NCBI RefSeq assembly: GCF_016907845.1
Contig: NZ_JAFBCS010000001.1
Span: forward strand, 1,054,001-1,118,000
Direction: 5' to 3'
DNA length: 64,000 nt
From: Arcanobacterium pluranimalium
GTDB taxonomy: Bacteria; Actinomycetota; Actinomycetes; Actinomycetales; Actinomycetaceae
Shown: piece by piece, positions 9,894 through 19,782 of the stretch
Position numbering within the stretch: the stretch's first letter is position 1
Layout of the letters: the number at the start of each line of letters is the position of its first letter
The notes under the pieces: generated by a model
The model's input: only the letters and a program-made list of their open reading frames with translations
Told to the model about the DNA's origin: nothing
The model's database searches: none
Made by a program: the position numbers and the translations under genes

Positions 9894-11192
9894 ATGGCAT
9901 CGAACGATTTGCTCAATCAATCGCTCGCAGAACTTGATCCAGATGTAGCTCGCGTACTTGATCTTGAATTAGAGCGCCAGCGCAATACCCTGGAAATGAT
10001 TGCTTCGGAGAATTTTGTGCCACGAGCAGTGCTGCAAGCACAGGGCTCAGTATTGACGAATAAATACGCCGAGGGCTACCCAGGGCGCCGCTACTACGGC
10101 GGCTGCGAGCACGTTGATATCGTGGAAAACCTTGCACGTGATCGTGCTAAAGAAGTTTTTGGTGCGGGATACGTCAATGTGCAGCCACATTCAGGGGCGC
10201 AGGCCAATGCGGCTATCTATCACGCCTTGGTTAGCCCTGGAGATACCGTGATGGGTCTCGAGCTGGCACATGGTGGGCACCTCACCCACGGCATGAAGCT
10301 CAACTTCTCGGGCAAGAACTTCAATATGGTGGCATACGGCGTCTCGGAAAAGGACTACCTCATCGATATGGACGAGGTGCGCACCAAAGCACTCGAAACA
10401 AAGCCAAAGCTTATTATTGCTGGATGGTCGGCCTATCCACGTCACCTTGATTTTGCTGCATTCCGGCAGATCGCTGATGAAGTCGGTGCATATCTGTGGG
10501 TGGATATGGCACACTTTGCCGGATTGGTTGCGGCAGGTTTGCACCCGAATCCCGTGGACTACGCCGACGTCGTGACCACGACTATCCACAAGACCATAGG
10601 CGGCCCGCGGTCGGGAATGATTCTGGCCAAAGAATTCGAGCCGCTCGGCAAGAAACTCAATTCGGCAGTATTCCCTGGTCAGCAGGGTGGGCCACTCATG
10701 CACGTGGTAGCGGCAAAAGCTATTGCTATGAAGATCGCGGCCACGCCCGAGTTTAAGGATCGCCAAGTTCGCACGCTCGAAGGCGCAAAGATCCTCGCAA
10801 ACCGACTGATGCAGGCCGACGTCGTAGACAAGAATATTTCTGTGGTATCGGGCGGCACGGATGTGCACCTTGTGCTTGTTGACCTGCGCAATGCCCAGAT
10901 GAATGGGCAAGAAGCTGAAGATCTGCTCGATGCGGTGGGCATTACGGTGAATCGAAACTCGGTGCCATTTGATCCGCGTCCACCAGCTGTTACGTCCGGT
11001 TTGCGTATCGGCACTCCAGCGCTCGCGACCCGCGGTTTTGGCGCTGCTGAGTTCACTGAAGTTGCCGATATTATCGCCACTGCTTTGCGTGACGGAGCAT
11101 CAGCTGATATTCCTGCTCTGCGCGCACGCACAGCGAAGCTCACAGAGAAGTTCCCACTGTATCCTGGCCTAGATCAGACGCATATCGCATGA
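9894..11192 (+). CDS. glyA: serine hydroxymethyltransferase
   Basis: PLP enzyme making glycine and 5,10-methylene-THF from serine and THF. 432 residues, normal length. Seen are [46 protein letters not shown], the Asp/His pair of [14 protein letters not shown], and the PLP lysine segment [17 protein letters not shown] at 9894 is nine bases after AGGAGG. The last four bases overlap the start of folD. A ZTP riboswitch precedes it, so expression should rise when formyl-THF runs low. Confidence 0.97.
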   Translation: MASNDLLNQSLAELDPDVARVLDLELERQRNTLEMIASENFVPRAVLQAQGSVLTNKYAEGYPGRRYYGGCEHVDIVENLARDRAKEVFGAGYVNVQPHSGAQANAAIYHALVSPGDTVMGLELAHGGHLTHGMKLNFSGKNFNMVAYGVSEKDYLIDMDEVRTKALETKPKLIIAGWSAYPRHLDFAAFRQIADEVGAYLWVDMAHFAGLVAAGLHPNPVDYADVVTTTIHKTIGGPRSGMILAKEFEPLGKKLNSAVFPGQQGGPLMHVVAAKAIAMKIAATPEFKDRQVRTLEGAKILANRLMQADVVDKNISVVSGGTDVHLVLVDLRNAQMNGQEAEDLLDAVGITVNRNSVPFDPRPPAVTSGLRIGTPALATRGFGAAEFTEVADIIATALRDGASADIPALRARTAKLTEKFPLYPGLDQTHIA

Positions 11193-12064
11193 ACGCAATC
11201 AGACTTGATGGAAAAGCTGTAGCTTCGCAAATCAAGGATGAGCTCCGAATTCGGGTAGATGCCTTAAAAAACAAGGGTGTGTATCCTGGTCTGGGCACGA
11301 TTCTGGTTGGCAGTGATCCTGCTTCAAAGATTTACGTGGGAGGAAAGCATCAGGATTGTGCCGATGTAGGGATAGCTTCTATCCGTATTGATTTGCCGCA
11401 ATCTGCTACTAAAGCTGATATTCTTGCTGCTGTTCGTGATCTGAATGAGGCCAGGGAATGCACAGGTTATATTGTGCAGCTTCCTTTGCCGCACGGTATT
11501 GATGCCGACGACGTTCTTGCGGCTATCGATCCAGCGAAAGATGCCGACGGCTTACATCCGTATAACCTCGGAAAACTCTTATTGAACAACGATAAACCGT
11601 TCACGAGTCCGATACCGTGTACACCGCGTGGAATCGTGGAGCTTGGGCGCCGCGGCGGTGTGAACTGGGATGGCGCGAATGTGTGCGCTGTTGGGTTGGG
11701 CAGTACCGTTGGGCGTCCGCTGTCGGTGTTGCTATCGCATAACTCGATTAATGCAACAGTTGATGGGTGCCATATTGGGACTCGTGAGCTTGCCGAACAC
11801 ACGAAACGAGCCGATATTGTGGTGGTTGCGACCGGCGTCGCTCATTTGCTTCAGCCAGATATGATCCGACCTGGAGCGGCAGTGTTCGATGTGGGAGTGA
11901 CGCGCGAACGCAACGAGTCAACCGGGAAGTCTAAGATCCTCGGGGACGTCGATCCGGAGGTGGCGAAAGTAGCTGGTTGGCTCTCGCCTAATCCTGGTGG
12001 AGTTGGTCCGATGACTCGTGCGATGCTACTGGTGAACGTGGTAGAAGCAGCTGAACTGCTGTGA
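11189..12064 (+). CDS. folD: bifunctional methylene-THF dehydrogenase/methenyl-THF cyclohydrolase
   Basis: Converts the 5,10-methylene-THF made by GlyA to 10-formyl-THF, using NADP. 291 residues. The catalytic Lys region is [17 protein letters not shown], the first signature is [13 protein letters not shown], and the nucleotide-binding loop is [14 protein letters not shown]. The C-terminal signature is [14 protein letters not shown]. The ATG overlaps the glyA stop (ATGA), so translation is coupled and both lie under the ZTP riboswitch. A strong hairpin follows at 12133. Confidence 0.96.
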   Translation: MNAIRLDGKAVASQIKDELRIRVDALKNKGVYPGLGTILVGSDPASKIYVGGKHQDCADVGIASIRIDLPQSATKADILAAVRDLNEARECTGYIVQLPLPHGIDADDVLAAIDPAKDADGLHPYNLGKLLLNNDKPFTSPIPCTPRGIVELGRRGGVNWDGANVCAVGLGSTVGRPLSVLLSHNSINATVDGCHIGTRELAEHTKRADIVVVATGVAHLLQPDMIRPGAAVFDVGVTRERNESTGKSKILGDVDPEVAKVAGWLSPNPGGVGPMTRAMLLVNVVEAAELL

Positions 12065-12132
12065 ATATTTGAGAGCACACACAGCGGATTAATGCGCCAA
12101 TGTTGATCCGATGTGTGTACTTTTGGCAAATT

Positions 12133-12176
12133 GTGCTGGGTGGTTTTCCCCGCTGAGGGCGAAAACCACCCAGCAC
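12133..12176 (+). terminator. hairpin after glyA-folD
   Basis: Perfect 16-bp arms 12133-12148 (GTGCTGGGTGGTTTTC) and 12161-12176 around a 12-base loop, followed only by TTTAATG. Probable terminator of the glyA-folD transcript. Confidence 0.8.
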
Positions 12177-12233
12177 TTTAATGTGCTTTCGATAGAATTG
12201 GCATGATCTCTTTCTCACACGTCTGGAGTCTTT

Positions 12234-13058
12234 ATGCTAATTGCAACGTGCAATGTGAACGGTTTACGAGCCGCAGTCCGCAAAGGTATGCAACAGTGGA
12301 TTTCTGATGTCCAACCTGATGTTTTGCTACTGCAAGAGGTGCGTGCTCCAGAAGATCTGGTACCCGAACTCATTGGTGAGCCGTATGAGATATATCAGCA
12401 AGCTTCCTTGCTCGCTGGACGCGCCGGCGTCGCCATTGCTGTGAAACGCGGTGTGGAGGTTTCAGCGGTACGTTTGGGGATTGCTGAGGGTCTAGACGAC
12501 GGCGCAACGGAACTTCCCGTAGACACCGGGCGTTGGATTGAGGTCGATATTCCGCAGTTCGATACCACTTTTATCAGTGCATATCTTCATTCTGGGGTGG
12601 CTGACAAGCCTGAGAAGATGGAAGCGAAGTACGCCCATTTGGATCGCGTTACTCTTCGACTGGAGCAGCTTCAACAATCGCGCCCGCAAGCGCATGTGCT
12701 GGTAGCTGGCGATTTCAATATTGTGCACACTGAACGTGATATTAAGAATTGGAAACCGAACCACAACAAAACAGCGGGTGTTTTAGACCCTGAAATTGCT
12801 TATCTTGACCGCTGGTTTGGAGATTTGGGCTTCGTGGATACGCAGCGCGCGTTGGTTGGCGAGGAACAAGGCCCTTACACGTGGTGGTCGCAGCGGGGTC
12901 GAGCTTTTGATAATAACGTGGGCTGGCGCATTGACTATCAAATGACCAATCCACAACTTGCTAGCCGCGCGCAGTGGCAGCGAGTTGATCGAGCACAGGG
13001 GCATGATTCGCGCTGGTCTGATCATGCGCCGCTGGTTATTGAGTACGGCGAAAACTAA
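12234..13058 (+). CDS. xth: exodeoxyribonuclease III (AP endonuclease)
   Basis: Mg-dependent nuclease of base-excision repair that cuts at abasic sites and degrades 3' ends. 274 residues, normal length. Motifs in order: TCNVNGLRAA, the metal Glu in LLLQEVR, a Tyr/His step in SAYLHSG, GDFNIVHTERD (catalytic Asp/Asn), and the C-terminal pair RIDYQM and WSDHAPL with the catalytic His. The start follows GTCTGGAGTC at 12222-12231. It reads into the YihY gene with only nine bases between, suggesting a shared transcript. Confidence 0.95.
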   Translation: MLIATCNVNGLRAAVRKGMQQWISDVQPDVLLLQEVRAPEDLVPELIGEPYEIYQQASLLAGRAGVAIAVKRGVEVSAVRLGIAEGLDDGATELPVDTGRWIEVDIPQFDTTFISAYLHSGVADKPEKMEAKYAHLDRVTLRLEQLQQSRPQAHVLVAGDFNIVHTERDIKNWKPNHNKTAGVLDPEIAYLDRWFGDLGFVDTQRALVGEEQGPYTWWSQRGRAFDNNVGWRIDYQMTNPQLASRAQWQRVDRAQGHDSRWSDHAPLVIEYGEN

Positions 13059-13067
13059 GGGGCGATC

Positions 13068-14333
13068 GTGGGCACTTTAGCAGGAAAAGAGAAGCACCAT
13101 TCAGCGCAGGAGGGTGCTGATGTGCACGATTTCGAGGCAGTGAATCGCGATCTTGAAGGAGCGCTCGATGCCACCGCGACGTGGGAGAATGAGCAGGCAA
13201 AACATCTGGAAGATGACTCATTCGCGTCGAAAATAAATAAGATGATGGCTTATCTTAATGGCCTGCGGATTATGCGGGCACTGCAGCGCTACGGGGCAGT
13301 GCGTGGCGCATTGCTCGCTGGCGGATTGGCCTATTCAGCGCTTTTTGCCATCGCTGGAGCTCTCACCATTGCTTTTACCGCTTTTTCAGTAATTGTGGGC
13401 GGGAATAAGGAACTCTTTAATAAAATTGTGGAGGCCGTCAACACCTCGTTGCCAGGGATTTTGAAGTCTGAATCGGCGCCGAAAGGACTGATTGATCCCC
13501 AGTCGCTCATCGTTGAAAATCCACTGAATATCGTCACGTTGGTGTCAATATTTGTGCTGCTGTGGTCGGCACTGTCGTTGATGGCAGGATTGCGCACGGC
13601 CATTCAGGCCATGTTCGGTTTAGCGCGGATTCCAACGAATTTTGTAGTGGCAAAGTTACTCGACTTGTCTGGATTCTTGGTAATTGGGCTGGGTGTGCTC
13701 ACGTCAGTTGGTTTGAGCGCGGTAGTTACGTTCTTCTCCGAGCAGATTTTTGAATTTATCGGCCTGCCAGATAGCTGGGGAGATGTGATTCTCAATGGTG
13801 GCACGTTCCTCATCGGCTTCATTATCGACACTCTCGTGTTCATGTTCATTTTCCGCTATATGGCCGGTGCGCGCGCCCCACGCCGCGATCTGCTGTTGGG
13901 GTCGGCGCTAGCTGGCGTTGCGTCGTCGGTGTTGCGTGTTGTGGGTACGACGGCGGTGTCGTCGGTTTCGAATAACGCGTTGCTTGCGCCGTTCGCGGCG
14001 ATTGCAACGATCCTCTTGTGGGTCAATTTGATTGCGCGTATTACGCTACAGGCTGCGGCTTTCATAGCGAATCCACCTGAGCAGTTGGCGATTACGAAAG
14101 CCTACTATCCACATATTGATGAAACTCCGAATTATGTAACGAAGTCCGATTTGTACACGCTTGATTGGGAGCATGACCCGATCTCAGGAATCGTTTTGCC
14201 TGATTTGCGGCGTGGATTGATCGATAAACTCAATGTGAAAGCTGCTGGAAAAGCAAAAGAAATTGCGAAAGCTGCTGAAAAAGAGGCTAAAGAGTCGGAA
14301 CGTGAATCTACACAGGCGAAAGAGGAAAAGTAG
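13068..14333 (+). CDS. YihY/BrkB-family inner-membrane protein
   Basis: Polytopic membrane protein of the YihY (BrkB, UPF0761) family, function unsettled despite the old name ribonuclease BN. 421 residues from GTG at 13068, behind AAGGGGCGA. A hydrophilic N-terminus of about 65 residues precedes RALQRYGAVRGALLAGGLAYSA, the family's typical entry into the first helix. About six membrane helices extend to residue 330, with VWSALSLMAGLRTAIQAMFG and RAPRRDLLLGSALAGV between them. A charged Lys/Glu-rich coiled-coil-like tail ends the protein. Its last base is shared with the GTG start of the next gene. Confidence 0.88.
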   Translation: MGTLAGKEKHHSAQEGADVHDFEAVNRDLEGALDATATWENEQAKHLEDDSFASKINKMMAYLNGLRIMRALQRYGAVRGALLAGGLAYSALFAIAGALTIAFTAFSVIVGGNKELFNKIVEAVNTSLPGILKSESAPKGLIDPQSLIVENPLNIVTLVSIFVLLWSALSLMAGLRTAIQAMFGLARIPTNFVVAKLLDLSGFLVIGLGVLTSVGLSAVVTFFSEQIFEFIGLPDSWGDVILNGGTFLIGFIIDTLVFMFIFRYMAGARAPRRDLLLGSALAGVASSVLRVVGTTAVSSVSNNALLAPFAAIATILLWVNLIARITLQAAAFIANPPEQLAITKAYYPHIDETPNYVTKSDLYTLDWEHDPISGIVLPDLRRGLIDKLNVKAAGKAKEIAKAAEKEAKESERESTQAKEEK

Positions 14334-15634
14334 TGGCGAGCCAAGATACCCATGCCGAAGAACTTTTAATGCCCGAAGCTATTGGCGGCGCGCATGCGCT
14401 TTATTCCAATCTCAGCGAGACCCACTCTTGCGACCAAGCACCTTCCTGCGAGCTGAACGAGCCGATTCAAGATTTTTACGCCATCATTCCAGCAGGTGGG
14501 GCGGGCACTCGCCTTTGGCCGCTTTCACGGGCACGATCGCCAAAATTCTTGGCTGATCTCACGTCCTGCGGGCAAAGTATGTTGCAATCAACCGTGCAAA
14601 GGCTCAAGCCGCTTGCTGAGGATCGCGTATTAGTGGTGACTGGTGAAGCCCATCTGGACGCTGTACAATCCCAGCTCACGCACTTACCATCAACACAGTT
14701 CATCGCTGAGCCATGCGGACGTGACTCCATGGCAGCGATCGGTTTGGCAGCCGCCGTCTTACAGGAGCGGCATGGCTCTGTAGTTGCAGGTTCCTTCGCA
14801 GCCGACCACGTGATAAAGCACGAGGATGTGTTTACAGCAGCTGTACGTTCGGCAATTATTGCAGCTCGCGAAAGTAAAATTGCCACTATCGGCATCGAAC
14901 CTGAATATGCTGCAACAGGTTTTGGCTACATCCACCTGGCTCAAGAGTGTGATTATCGATCACCGCTCGCGGTATACGACGTTTCGGAATTTATGGAAAA
15001 ACCGAACCAAGATCGGGCGCGGGAGTTTGTGGCAAGTGGGCAGTTTATGTGGAACGCCGGAATGTTCGTATTCCGCACTGATGTGTTGCTCGAAGCCTTG
15101 CAAGCCTTCGAACCGCAATTGTATGAGGCAATCCTGAATATTGCCCGTTCTTGGGATACTCCGCAGCGAGACTCAGTGATGGGCGATCTGTGGGCAAACC
15201 TCAAGAAGATCGCCATTGATCACGCTATCGCTGAACCCTTAGCACAGCGTGGGGGAGTTGCGGTAGTACCAGCCCGAATGGGGTGGTCTGATGTGGGCGA
15301 TTACCGTTCGCTTGGCGAGGTTCTCGCCGAAACGAATAGAACATGCGATTCGAACGCTCATTGCGACGCTGAGGCGATTGCGAACGAACCTTCTGGTCTT
15401 TACGATAAGGATGGCGACGCCGTCGGACAGATTGCTCCGGGAGGCGCGGCTCAACCGATTATTACGCACGAGGCGAGTGGAGCGATAGTCTATACGCACT
15501 CAAAACCAGTGGTCATCGTGGGTGTTCCGGATGCGATCGTAGTTGAAACAGCGGACGTCATATTCGTTACGACGAAAGAACAATCCCAGCGAGTAAAAGA
15601 CGTAGTCGGGAAACTACCAGAAGAACTTCGTTAG
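14333..15634 (+). CDS. manC: mannose-1-phosphate guanylyltransferase
   Basis: Makes GDP-mannose from mannose-1-phosphate and GTP for cell-envelope mannosylation. 433 residues from a GTG that shares one base with the preceding stop. A non-homologous N-terminal extension of about 45 residues precedes the nucleotidyltransferase signature AIIPAGGAGTRLWPLSRA, then SPKFLADL with the catalytic Lys. FAADHVI, EPEYAATGFGYIHL and FMWNAGMFVFR are typical of the family. The C-terminal left-handed beta-helix is present, but the phosphomannose-isomerase domain of bifunctional ManC/AlgA proteins is absent. Gene symbol by family similarity. Confidence 0.88.
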   Translation: MASQDTHAEELLMPEAIGGAHALYSNLSETHSCDQAPSCELNEPIQDFYAIIPAGGAGTRLWPLSRARSPKFLADLTSCGQSMLQSTVQRLKPLAEDRVLVVTGEAHLDAVQSQLTHLPSTQFIAEPCGRDSMAAIGLAAAVLQERHGSVVAGSFAADHVIKHEDVFTAAVRSAIIAARESKIATIGIEPEYAATGFGYIHLAQECDYRSPLAVYDVSEFMEKPNQDRAREFVASGQFMWNAGMFVFRTDVLLEALQAFEPQLYEAILNIARSWDTPQRDSVMGDLWANLKKIAIDHAIAEPLAQRGGVAVVPARMGWSDVGDYRSLGEVLAETNRTCDSNAHCDAEAIANEPSGLYDKDGDAVGQIAPGGAAQPIITHEASGAIVYTHSKPVVIVGVPDAIVVETADVIFVTTKEQSQRVKDVVGKLPEELR

Positions 15635-15730
15635 AATATGTGACAGACACCTACATCAAGTTGTAAAATGCGAGAACGGGGTCTATTACGAAACTAACGA
15701 GATTGTATTTTTGGTGGCGATTAAGGGGAT

Positions 15731-15814
15731 TGTGATCGTCACATGCAATTTCGACTGGAATTTTATTTGAAATAGACTAAGTTTAATCGTGGTCCTATTT
15801 TCGAAGTCGAAAAT
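15731..15814 (+). promoter_or_regulatory. candidate operators upstream of the nucleoside-uptake operon
   Basis: The 215 bases between manC and the BMP gene are AT-rich and hold two inverted repeats: TGTGATCGTCACA at 15731-15743, and an 18-bp palindrome with 8-bp arms ATTTTCGA / TCGAAAAT at 15797-15804 and 15807-15814 around AG. The second has the size and symmetry of a LacI/GntR-type operator. It ends 35 bases before the BMP start codon, in the likely promoter or early transcript. Regulator unknown. Confidence 0.4.
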
Positions 15815-15849
15815 GATCCGGACACACAATTTACACTCAGGAGATTCAC

Positions 15850-16932
15850 GTGAAGAAATTTACTTCATTGGCTGCAATTGTTGCGGCATCTGCACTTGCA
15901 TTGAGCGCATGCTCAGGCGGAGATAGCAAGAGTGCTGGTAGCGACTCGAACTACAAGGCCTGCTTGGTTTCTGACCAAGGTGGCTGGGACGATAAGTCCT
16001 TCAACGAGTCTGCTTTCAATGGCCTCAAGGCTGCAGAGAAAGATCTAAAGGTTAAGACCGGTACTGGTGAGTCGAAGGACGTCGCTGATTTTGGACCAAA
16101 CGTTGACGCTCAAGTTGCAGACGGCTGTAACCTGATCATCGGCGTTGGATTCATGCTTGCTCCAGCTACGCTTGCAGCAGCACAGAACAACCCAGATATT
16201 AACTTTGCGCTCATCGATTCGGCGTTCACTGATAAAGACAACAAGATTGTTAACGTCAAGAACGGCCGTCCGCTCGTGTTCAACACCGCTGAGGCAGCAT
16301 ACCTCGCTGGTTACGTAGCAGCAGGAATGACCAAGACCGGCACCGTTGCAACATTCGGTGGTATGCCAATCCCATCGGTAACCGTGTTCATGGACGGTTT
16401 TGCTGACGGTGTTATGGCTTACAACGAAGCAAAAGGCAAGAGTGTTAAGCTGCTCGGTTGGGACAAGGCTGCACAGACTGGTTCTTTCACCAACTCCTTC
16501 GAAGATCAGAACCTAGGTAAGACCCAGACCCAGCAGTTCATTGACCAGGGTGCGGACATCGTTATGCCTGTTGCTGGTCCAGTTGGTCTCGGTGCAGCAG
16601 CTGCTGCAAAGGCTGATGGCAAGACCCTCATCATCGGTGTTGATTCCGATTGGTATGAGTCAACCCCAGATTACAAGGCAATCGTTCTGACCTCAGTTAT
16701 GAAGCAGATCGACAAGTCTGTGATCGACACCGTGAAGATCGGTTCAGAGGGCAAGTTCACCGCAGAACCATACATCGGTACCTTGGAGAACGGTGGCGTA
16801 TCGCTCGCACCATTCCACGATTTCGATTCGAAGGTTCCTGCTGATCTGAAGGACGACGTCAAGAAGCTGTCTGACAAGATCAAGTCGGGTGACCTCAAGG
16901 TTGAGAGCAAGAGCTCTCCAAAGACCAAGTGA
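15850..16932 (+). CDS. BMP-family nucleoside-binding lipoprotein of ABC transporter
   Basis: Extracytoplasmic substrate receptor (Bmp/PnrA/Med family), probably for nucleosides. GTG start behind AGGAGA. 360 residues: a short lipoprotein signal peptide with lipobox LSAC (Cys21), a Ser/Gly-rich linker, then CLVSDQGGWDDKSFNESAFNGL, the family hallmark with the ligand-binding Asp. IIGVGFMLAPA, FGGMPIPSVTVFMDGFADG and the late GVDSDWYES are also typical. Coding is strongly biased to preferred codons, as in highly expressed genes. The ATPase and permease genes follow, and cdd/deoA/deoC behind them support nucleosides as substrate. Confidence 0.92.
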   Translation: MKKFTSLAAIVAASALALSACSGGDSKSAGSDSNYKACLVSDQGGWDDKSFNESAFNGLKAAEKDLKVKTGTGESKDVADFGPNVDAQVADGCNLIIGVGFMLAPATLAAAQNNPDINFALIDSAFTDKDNKIVNVKNGRPLVFNTAEAAYLAGYVAAGMTKTGTVATFGGMPIPSVTVFMDGFADGVMAYNEAKGKSVKLLGWDKAAQTGSFTNSFEDQNLGKTQTQQFIDQGADIVMPVAGPVGLGAAAAAKADGKTLIIGVDSDWYESTPDYKAIVLTSVMKQIDKSVIDTVKIGSEGKFTAEPYIGTLENGGVSLAPFHDFDSKVPADLKDDVKKLSDKIKSGDLKVESKSSPKTK

Positions 16933-16947
16933 TTGGTAAATTATAGT

Positions 16948-16983
16948 GTTGAGGTCCGGTTTCATTCGAGGCCGGACCTCAAC
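16948..16983 (+). terminator. intercistronic hairpin after the BMP gene
   Basis: 12-bp arms 16948-16959 (GTTGAGGTCCGG) and 16972-16983 with a 12-base loop, followed by TATTCTT. Lying between the receptor gene and its ATPase, it is more likely a partial terminator or 3' stabiliser giving excess receptor over the membrane parts than a full stop. Confidence 0.7.
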
Positions 16984-17029
16984 TATTCTTAATGCTGACG
17001 CATAAAATAAATCGCGAAAGGGGTCTGGC

Positions 17030-18586
17030 GTGAAGCTGGAGCTTAAGGGGATCACAAAACGATTCGGCCCCCTCGTGGCAAATGACCACATTGACCTCGT
17101 CGTTGAAGAGGGACATATTCATGCTCTTCTTGGAGAAAACGGCGCAGGTAAATCTACACTTATGAACGTCCTTTACGGGCTTTACGATCCTGACGAAGGA
17201 GAGATCCTTCTCGATGGTAAACCTGTAAAATTTAATGGACCAGGAGACGCCGTTGCCGCCGGCATTGGCATGGTTCACCAGCACTTTATGCTGGTTCCGG
17301 TATTTACCGTGGCAGAGTCTATTGCTTTGGGATATGAACCAACCAAAAAAGCAGGACTGCTCGATATTAAGAAAGCGCGCGAAATCGTGCGCGAAGTTTC
17401 ACAAAAATTCGGTTTCGATCTTGATCCAGACGCGCTTATCGAGGATCTTCCTGTTGGTGCGCAGCAGCGAGTTGAAATCGTCAAGGCATTATCACGTGAT
17501 GCAAAGGTGCTCATTCTTGACGAACCGACTGCAGTGCTCACACCGCAAGAAACTGATGAACTTATGGCAATCATGAAGCAGCTCGCTGCTTCGGGCACTT
17601 CAATTGTGTTTATTACCCACAAATTGCGGGAAGTGCGTGCAGTATCTGATGACATCACGGTGATTCGCCGTGGCGCCGTCGTCGGTGAAGCAAGCCCAAC
17701 GGCAACAGAAGCCGAGCTTGCGACCCTCATGGTTGGACGACCAGTCATGATGCGTGTGGACAAACAACCGGCGCAACCAGGCGAAATCGGTTTGGAATTG
17801 CGCGACGTCTCAGTGTTGAACGACGCCGAAAACCCAGTGTTATCGCATGTAGATTTGCAAGTTTACCGCGGTGAAGTACTCGCTATCGCCGGCGTGCAAG
17901 GCAATGGACAGACCGAACTCGCCGAAGCGATTCTCGGACTTGAGCCGATTGCTGAGGGATCGATTCTGCTCGATGGCACAGATATTAGCGGACGGAAAGT
18001 TCGTGCCAATATTGAGTCTGGTATTGGATTCGTTCCAGAAGATCGCTCTAAGGACGGCATCATTGCGTCGTTCTCCATTGCGGATAATCTGATTTTGGAT
18101 CAGTACCGCAATGCACCTTTCGCATCAGGGCCGCTCATGAAGGGCAACGCCGTCGTACAAAACGCGAAAGAAAAAGTTGAGGAATACGACGTTCGCTTGA
18201 CGTCCATTCATGATGCAATTTCAACTCTGTCTGGTGGAAATCAGCAGAAAGTTGTGGTGGCACGCGAACTTTCTCGCGACTTGCGTTTGCTTGTCGTCAA
18301 TCAACCTACGCGTGGCGTTGACGTGGGTTCAATCGAATTCATTCACAAGCGCATCATTGAAGAACGTGATTCGGGTACTCCAATTTTATTGGTCTCCTCC
18401 GAACTGGACGAAGTCGTGGCATTAGCTGATCGTATTGCGGTGATGTATCGTGGGCGCATTATTGGTGTGGTGCCAGCTGATACTTCCCGTGATGTGCTCG
18501 GTCTAATGATGGCTGGTGTTCCTGAAGACGAGGCGTTTGCACAGGCGGCGCATTCGCAGCCAGAAATGTTAGGGGATATTCACTGA
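17030..18586 (+). CDS. nucleoside ABC transporter ATP-binding protein (tandem ATPase)
   Basis: Energises uptake by the BMP system. 518 residues with two ABC domains, as in YufO/NupA and sugar-type importers. First domain: Walker A GENGAGKSTL, signature replaced by the degenerate LPVGAQQRVEIVKAL, Walker B VLILDEPTAVLTP. Second domain: GVQGNGQTELAEAI as a degenerate P-loop, LSGGNQQKVVVARELS signature, and LLVVNQPTRGVDVGS in place of canonical Walker B (Asp-Glu replaced by Asn-Gln, as is common in this family). GTG at 17030 follows AAAGGGG. Overlaps the first permease gene. Confidence 0.94.
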   Translation: MKLELKGITKRFGPLVANDHIDLVVEEGHIHALLGENGAGKSTLMNVLYGLYDPDEGEILLDGKPVKFNGPGDAVAAGIGMVHQHFMLVPVFTVAESIALGYEPTKKAGLLDIKKAREIVREVSQKFGFDLDPDALIEDLPVGAQQRVEIVKALSRDAKVLILDEPTAVLTPQETDELMAIMKQLAASGTSIVFITHKLREVRAVSDDITVIRRGAVVGEASPTATEAELATLMVGRPVMMRVDKQPAQPGEIGLELRDVSVLNDAENPVLSHVDLQVYRGEVLAIAGVQGNGQTELAEAILGLEPIAEGSILLDGTDISGRKVRANIESGIGFVPEDRSKDGIIASFSIADNLILDQYRNAPFASGPLMKGNAVVQNAKEKVEEYDVRLTSIHDAISTLSGGNQQKVVVARELSRDLRLLVVNQPTRGVDVGSIEFIHKRIIEERDSGTPILLVSSELDEVVALADRIAVMYRGRIIGVVPADTSRDVLGLMMAGVPEDEAFAQAAHSQPEMLGDIH

Positions 18587-19782
18587 TGTCTGACGTGACT
18601 ACTAAAAATGAAGTTCAGCCATCCTTTTCTGTGAAATTGCGAGCGGTGCTTCATGCTGCTTTGCGTTCTGGTTGGGTAGTGGCAATTCTTGCTGTGATTT
18701 TGGCATTCGTCGTGGGAGCGATCCTCATTGCGATCAGTGGTGCCAACGTTGGACACGCATATTATGCGATGTTCCGCGGAGCGATTTTTGATCCTCAGGC
18801 ATCAACATTCCAACGGCAGATCATGCCGATTACGAAGTCGGCATTCAATGCGATTCCGTTGATTTTGGCTGGTCTTGGACTTGGTCTTGGTTTCCGTGCC
18901 GGGCTTTTCAACATCGGTGGTACCGGACAAATCGTCTTTGGTGCAATTGCAGCCATTTGGGTTGGAATTAACCTGCATCTACCTGCCGGTATTCATATGC
19001 TTGTGGCTATCGCTGCAGCTATGATTGCTGGCGGTTTATACGCTGGTATTGCCGGTGTGCTCAAAGCAAAGACTGGTGCAAACGAAGTTATCGTGACCAT
19101 CATGCTCAACTCGATGTCCGCGCTCGTCTTGGGTTATCTGCTTTCGCTGCCGTCATGGAAAGCGCCTGGATCGAATAACCCACAAACGCCACACGCTGCG
19201 CAGACGGCGTTGTACATGCCTTTGCTCCCACCGCCATTTAAGCTACATATTGGCCTTGTAATTGCGCTTTTGGCAACTTTCGTTTACTGGTGGTTGCTCA
19301 AGCGATCGACTTTCGGATTTGAGCTTCGTGCAGTCGGCGCTAACCCGCACGCTGCACAGACTGCCGGTATGTCCACTGCAAAAGTGACGATTTTGACGCT
19401 AGTTATCTCAGGTGCTTTCTGTGGTTTGGCCGGTGCGAATGAAGCGCTTGGCACGATGGGATACGTCACCGAAGGCATTGCAGGATCGATTGGTTTTGAT
19501 GCGATCACAGTTGCCTTGCTTGGACGCAATACTCCACTTGGTATTTTCTTCGCAGGTCTCCTGTTCGGCGGATTCAAAGCTGGTGGATACGTGATGCAGA
19601 CCCAGGGTGTGCCAATCGACATGATCCTGATCTTGCAGTCCATGATCGTTTTGTTCATTGCGGCTCCTGCACTGATTCGCTGGATGTTCCGCTTGCCAAA
19701 GCCGGACGGAAAGTCAGTTCGAGAATATATGGCAACGCTATCGCAAAAGGCACAGGCATCAAGTAAGGGGGCACAGGCATGA
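18586..19782 (+). CDS. nucleoside ABC transporter permease 1
   Basis: Branched-chain/ribose-type permease (BPD_transp_2), 398 residues with about nine or ten hydrophobic segments from residue 28 to 375. The conserved EAA-like block is LKRSTFGFELRAVGANPHAAQTAGMS, followed by ISGAFCGLAGANEALG, the usual NupP/YufP pattern. A hydrophilic N-terminus and C-terminus face the cytoplasm. The start overlaps the ATPase stop by one base and its end overlaps the second permease by four, so the three membrane-complex genes are translationally coupled. Confidence 0.92.
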   Translation: MSDVTTKNEVQPSFSVKLRAVLHAALRSGWVVAILAVILAFVVGAILIAISGANVGHAYYAMFRGAIFDPQASTFQRQIMPITKSAFNAIPLILAGLGLGLGFRAGLFNIGGTGQIVFGAIAAIWVGINLHLPAGIHMLVAIAAAMIAGGLYAGIAGVLKAKTGANEVIVTIMLNSMSALVLGYLLSLPSWKAPGSNNPQTPHAAQTALYMPLLPPPFKLHIGLVIALLATFVYWWLLKRSTFGFELRAVGANPHAAQTAGMSTAKVTILTLVISGAFCGLAGANEALGTMGYVTEGIAGSIGFDAITVALLGRNTPLGIFFAGLLFGGFKAGGYVMQTQGVPIDMILILQSMIVLFIAAPALIRWMFRLPKPDGKSVREYMATLSQKAQASSKGAQA

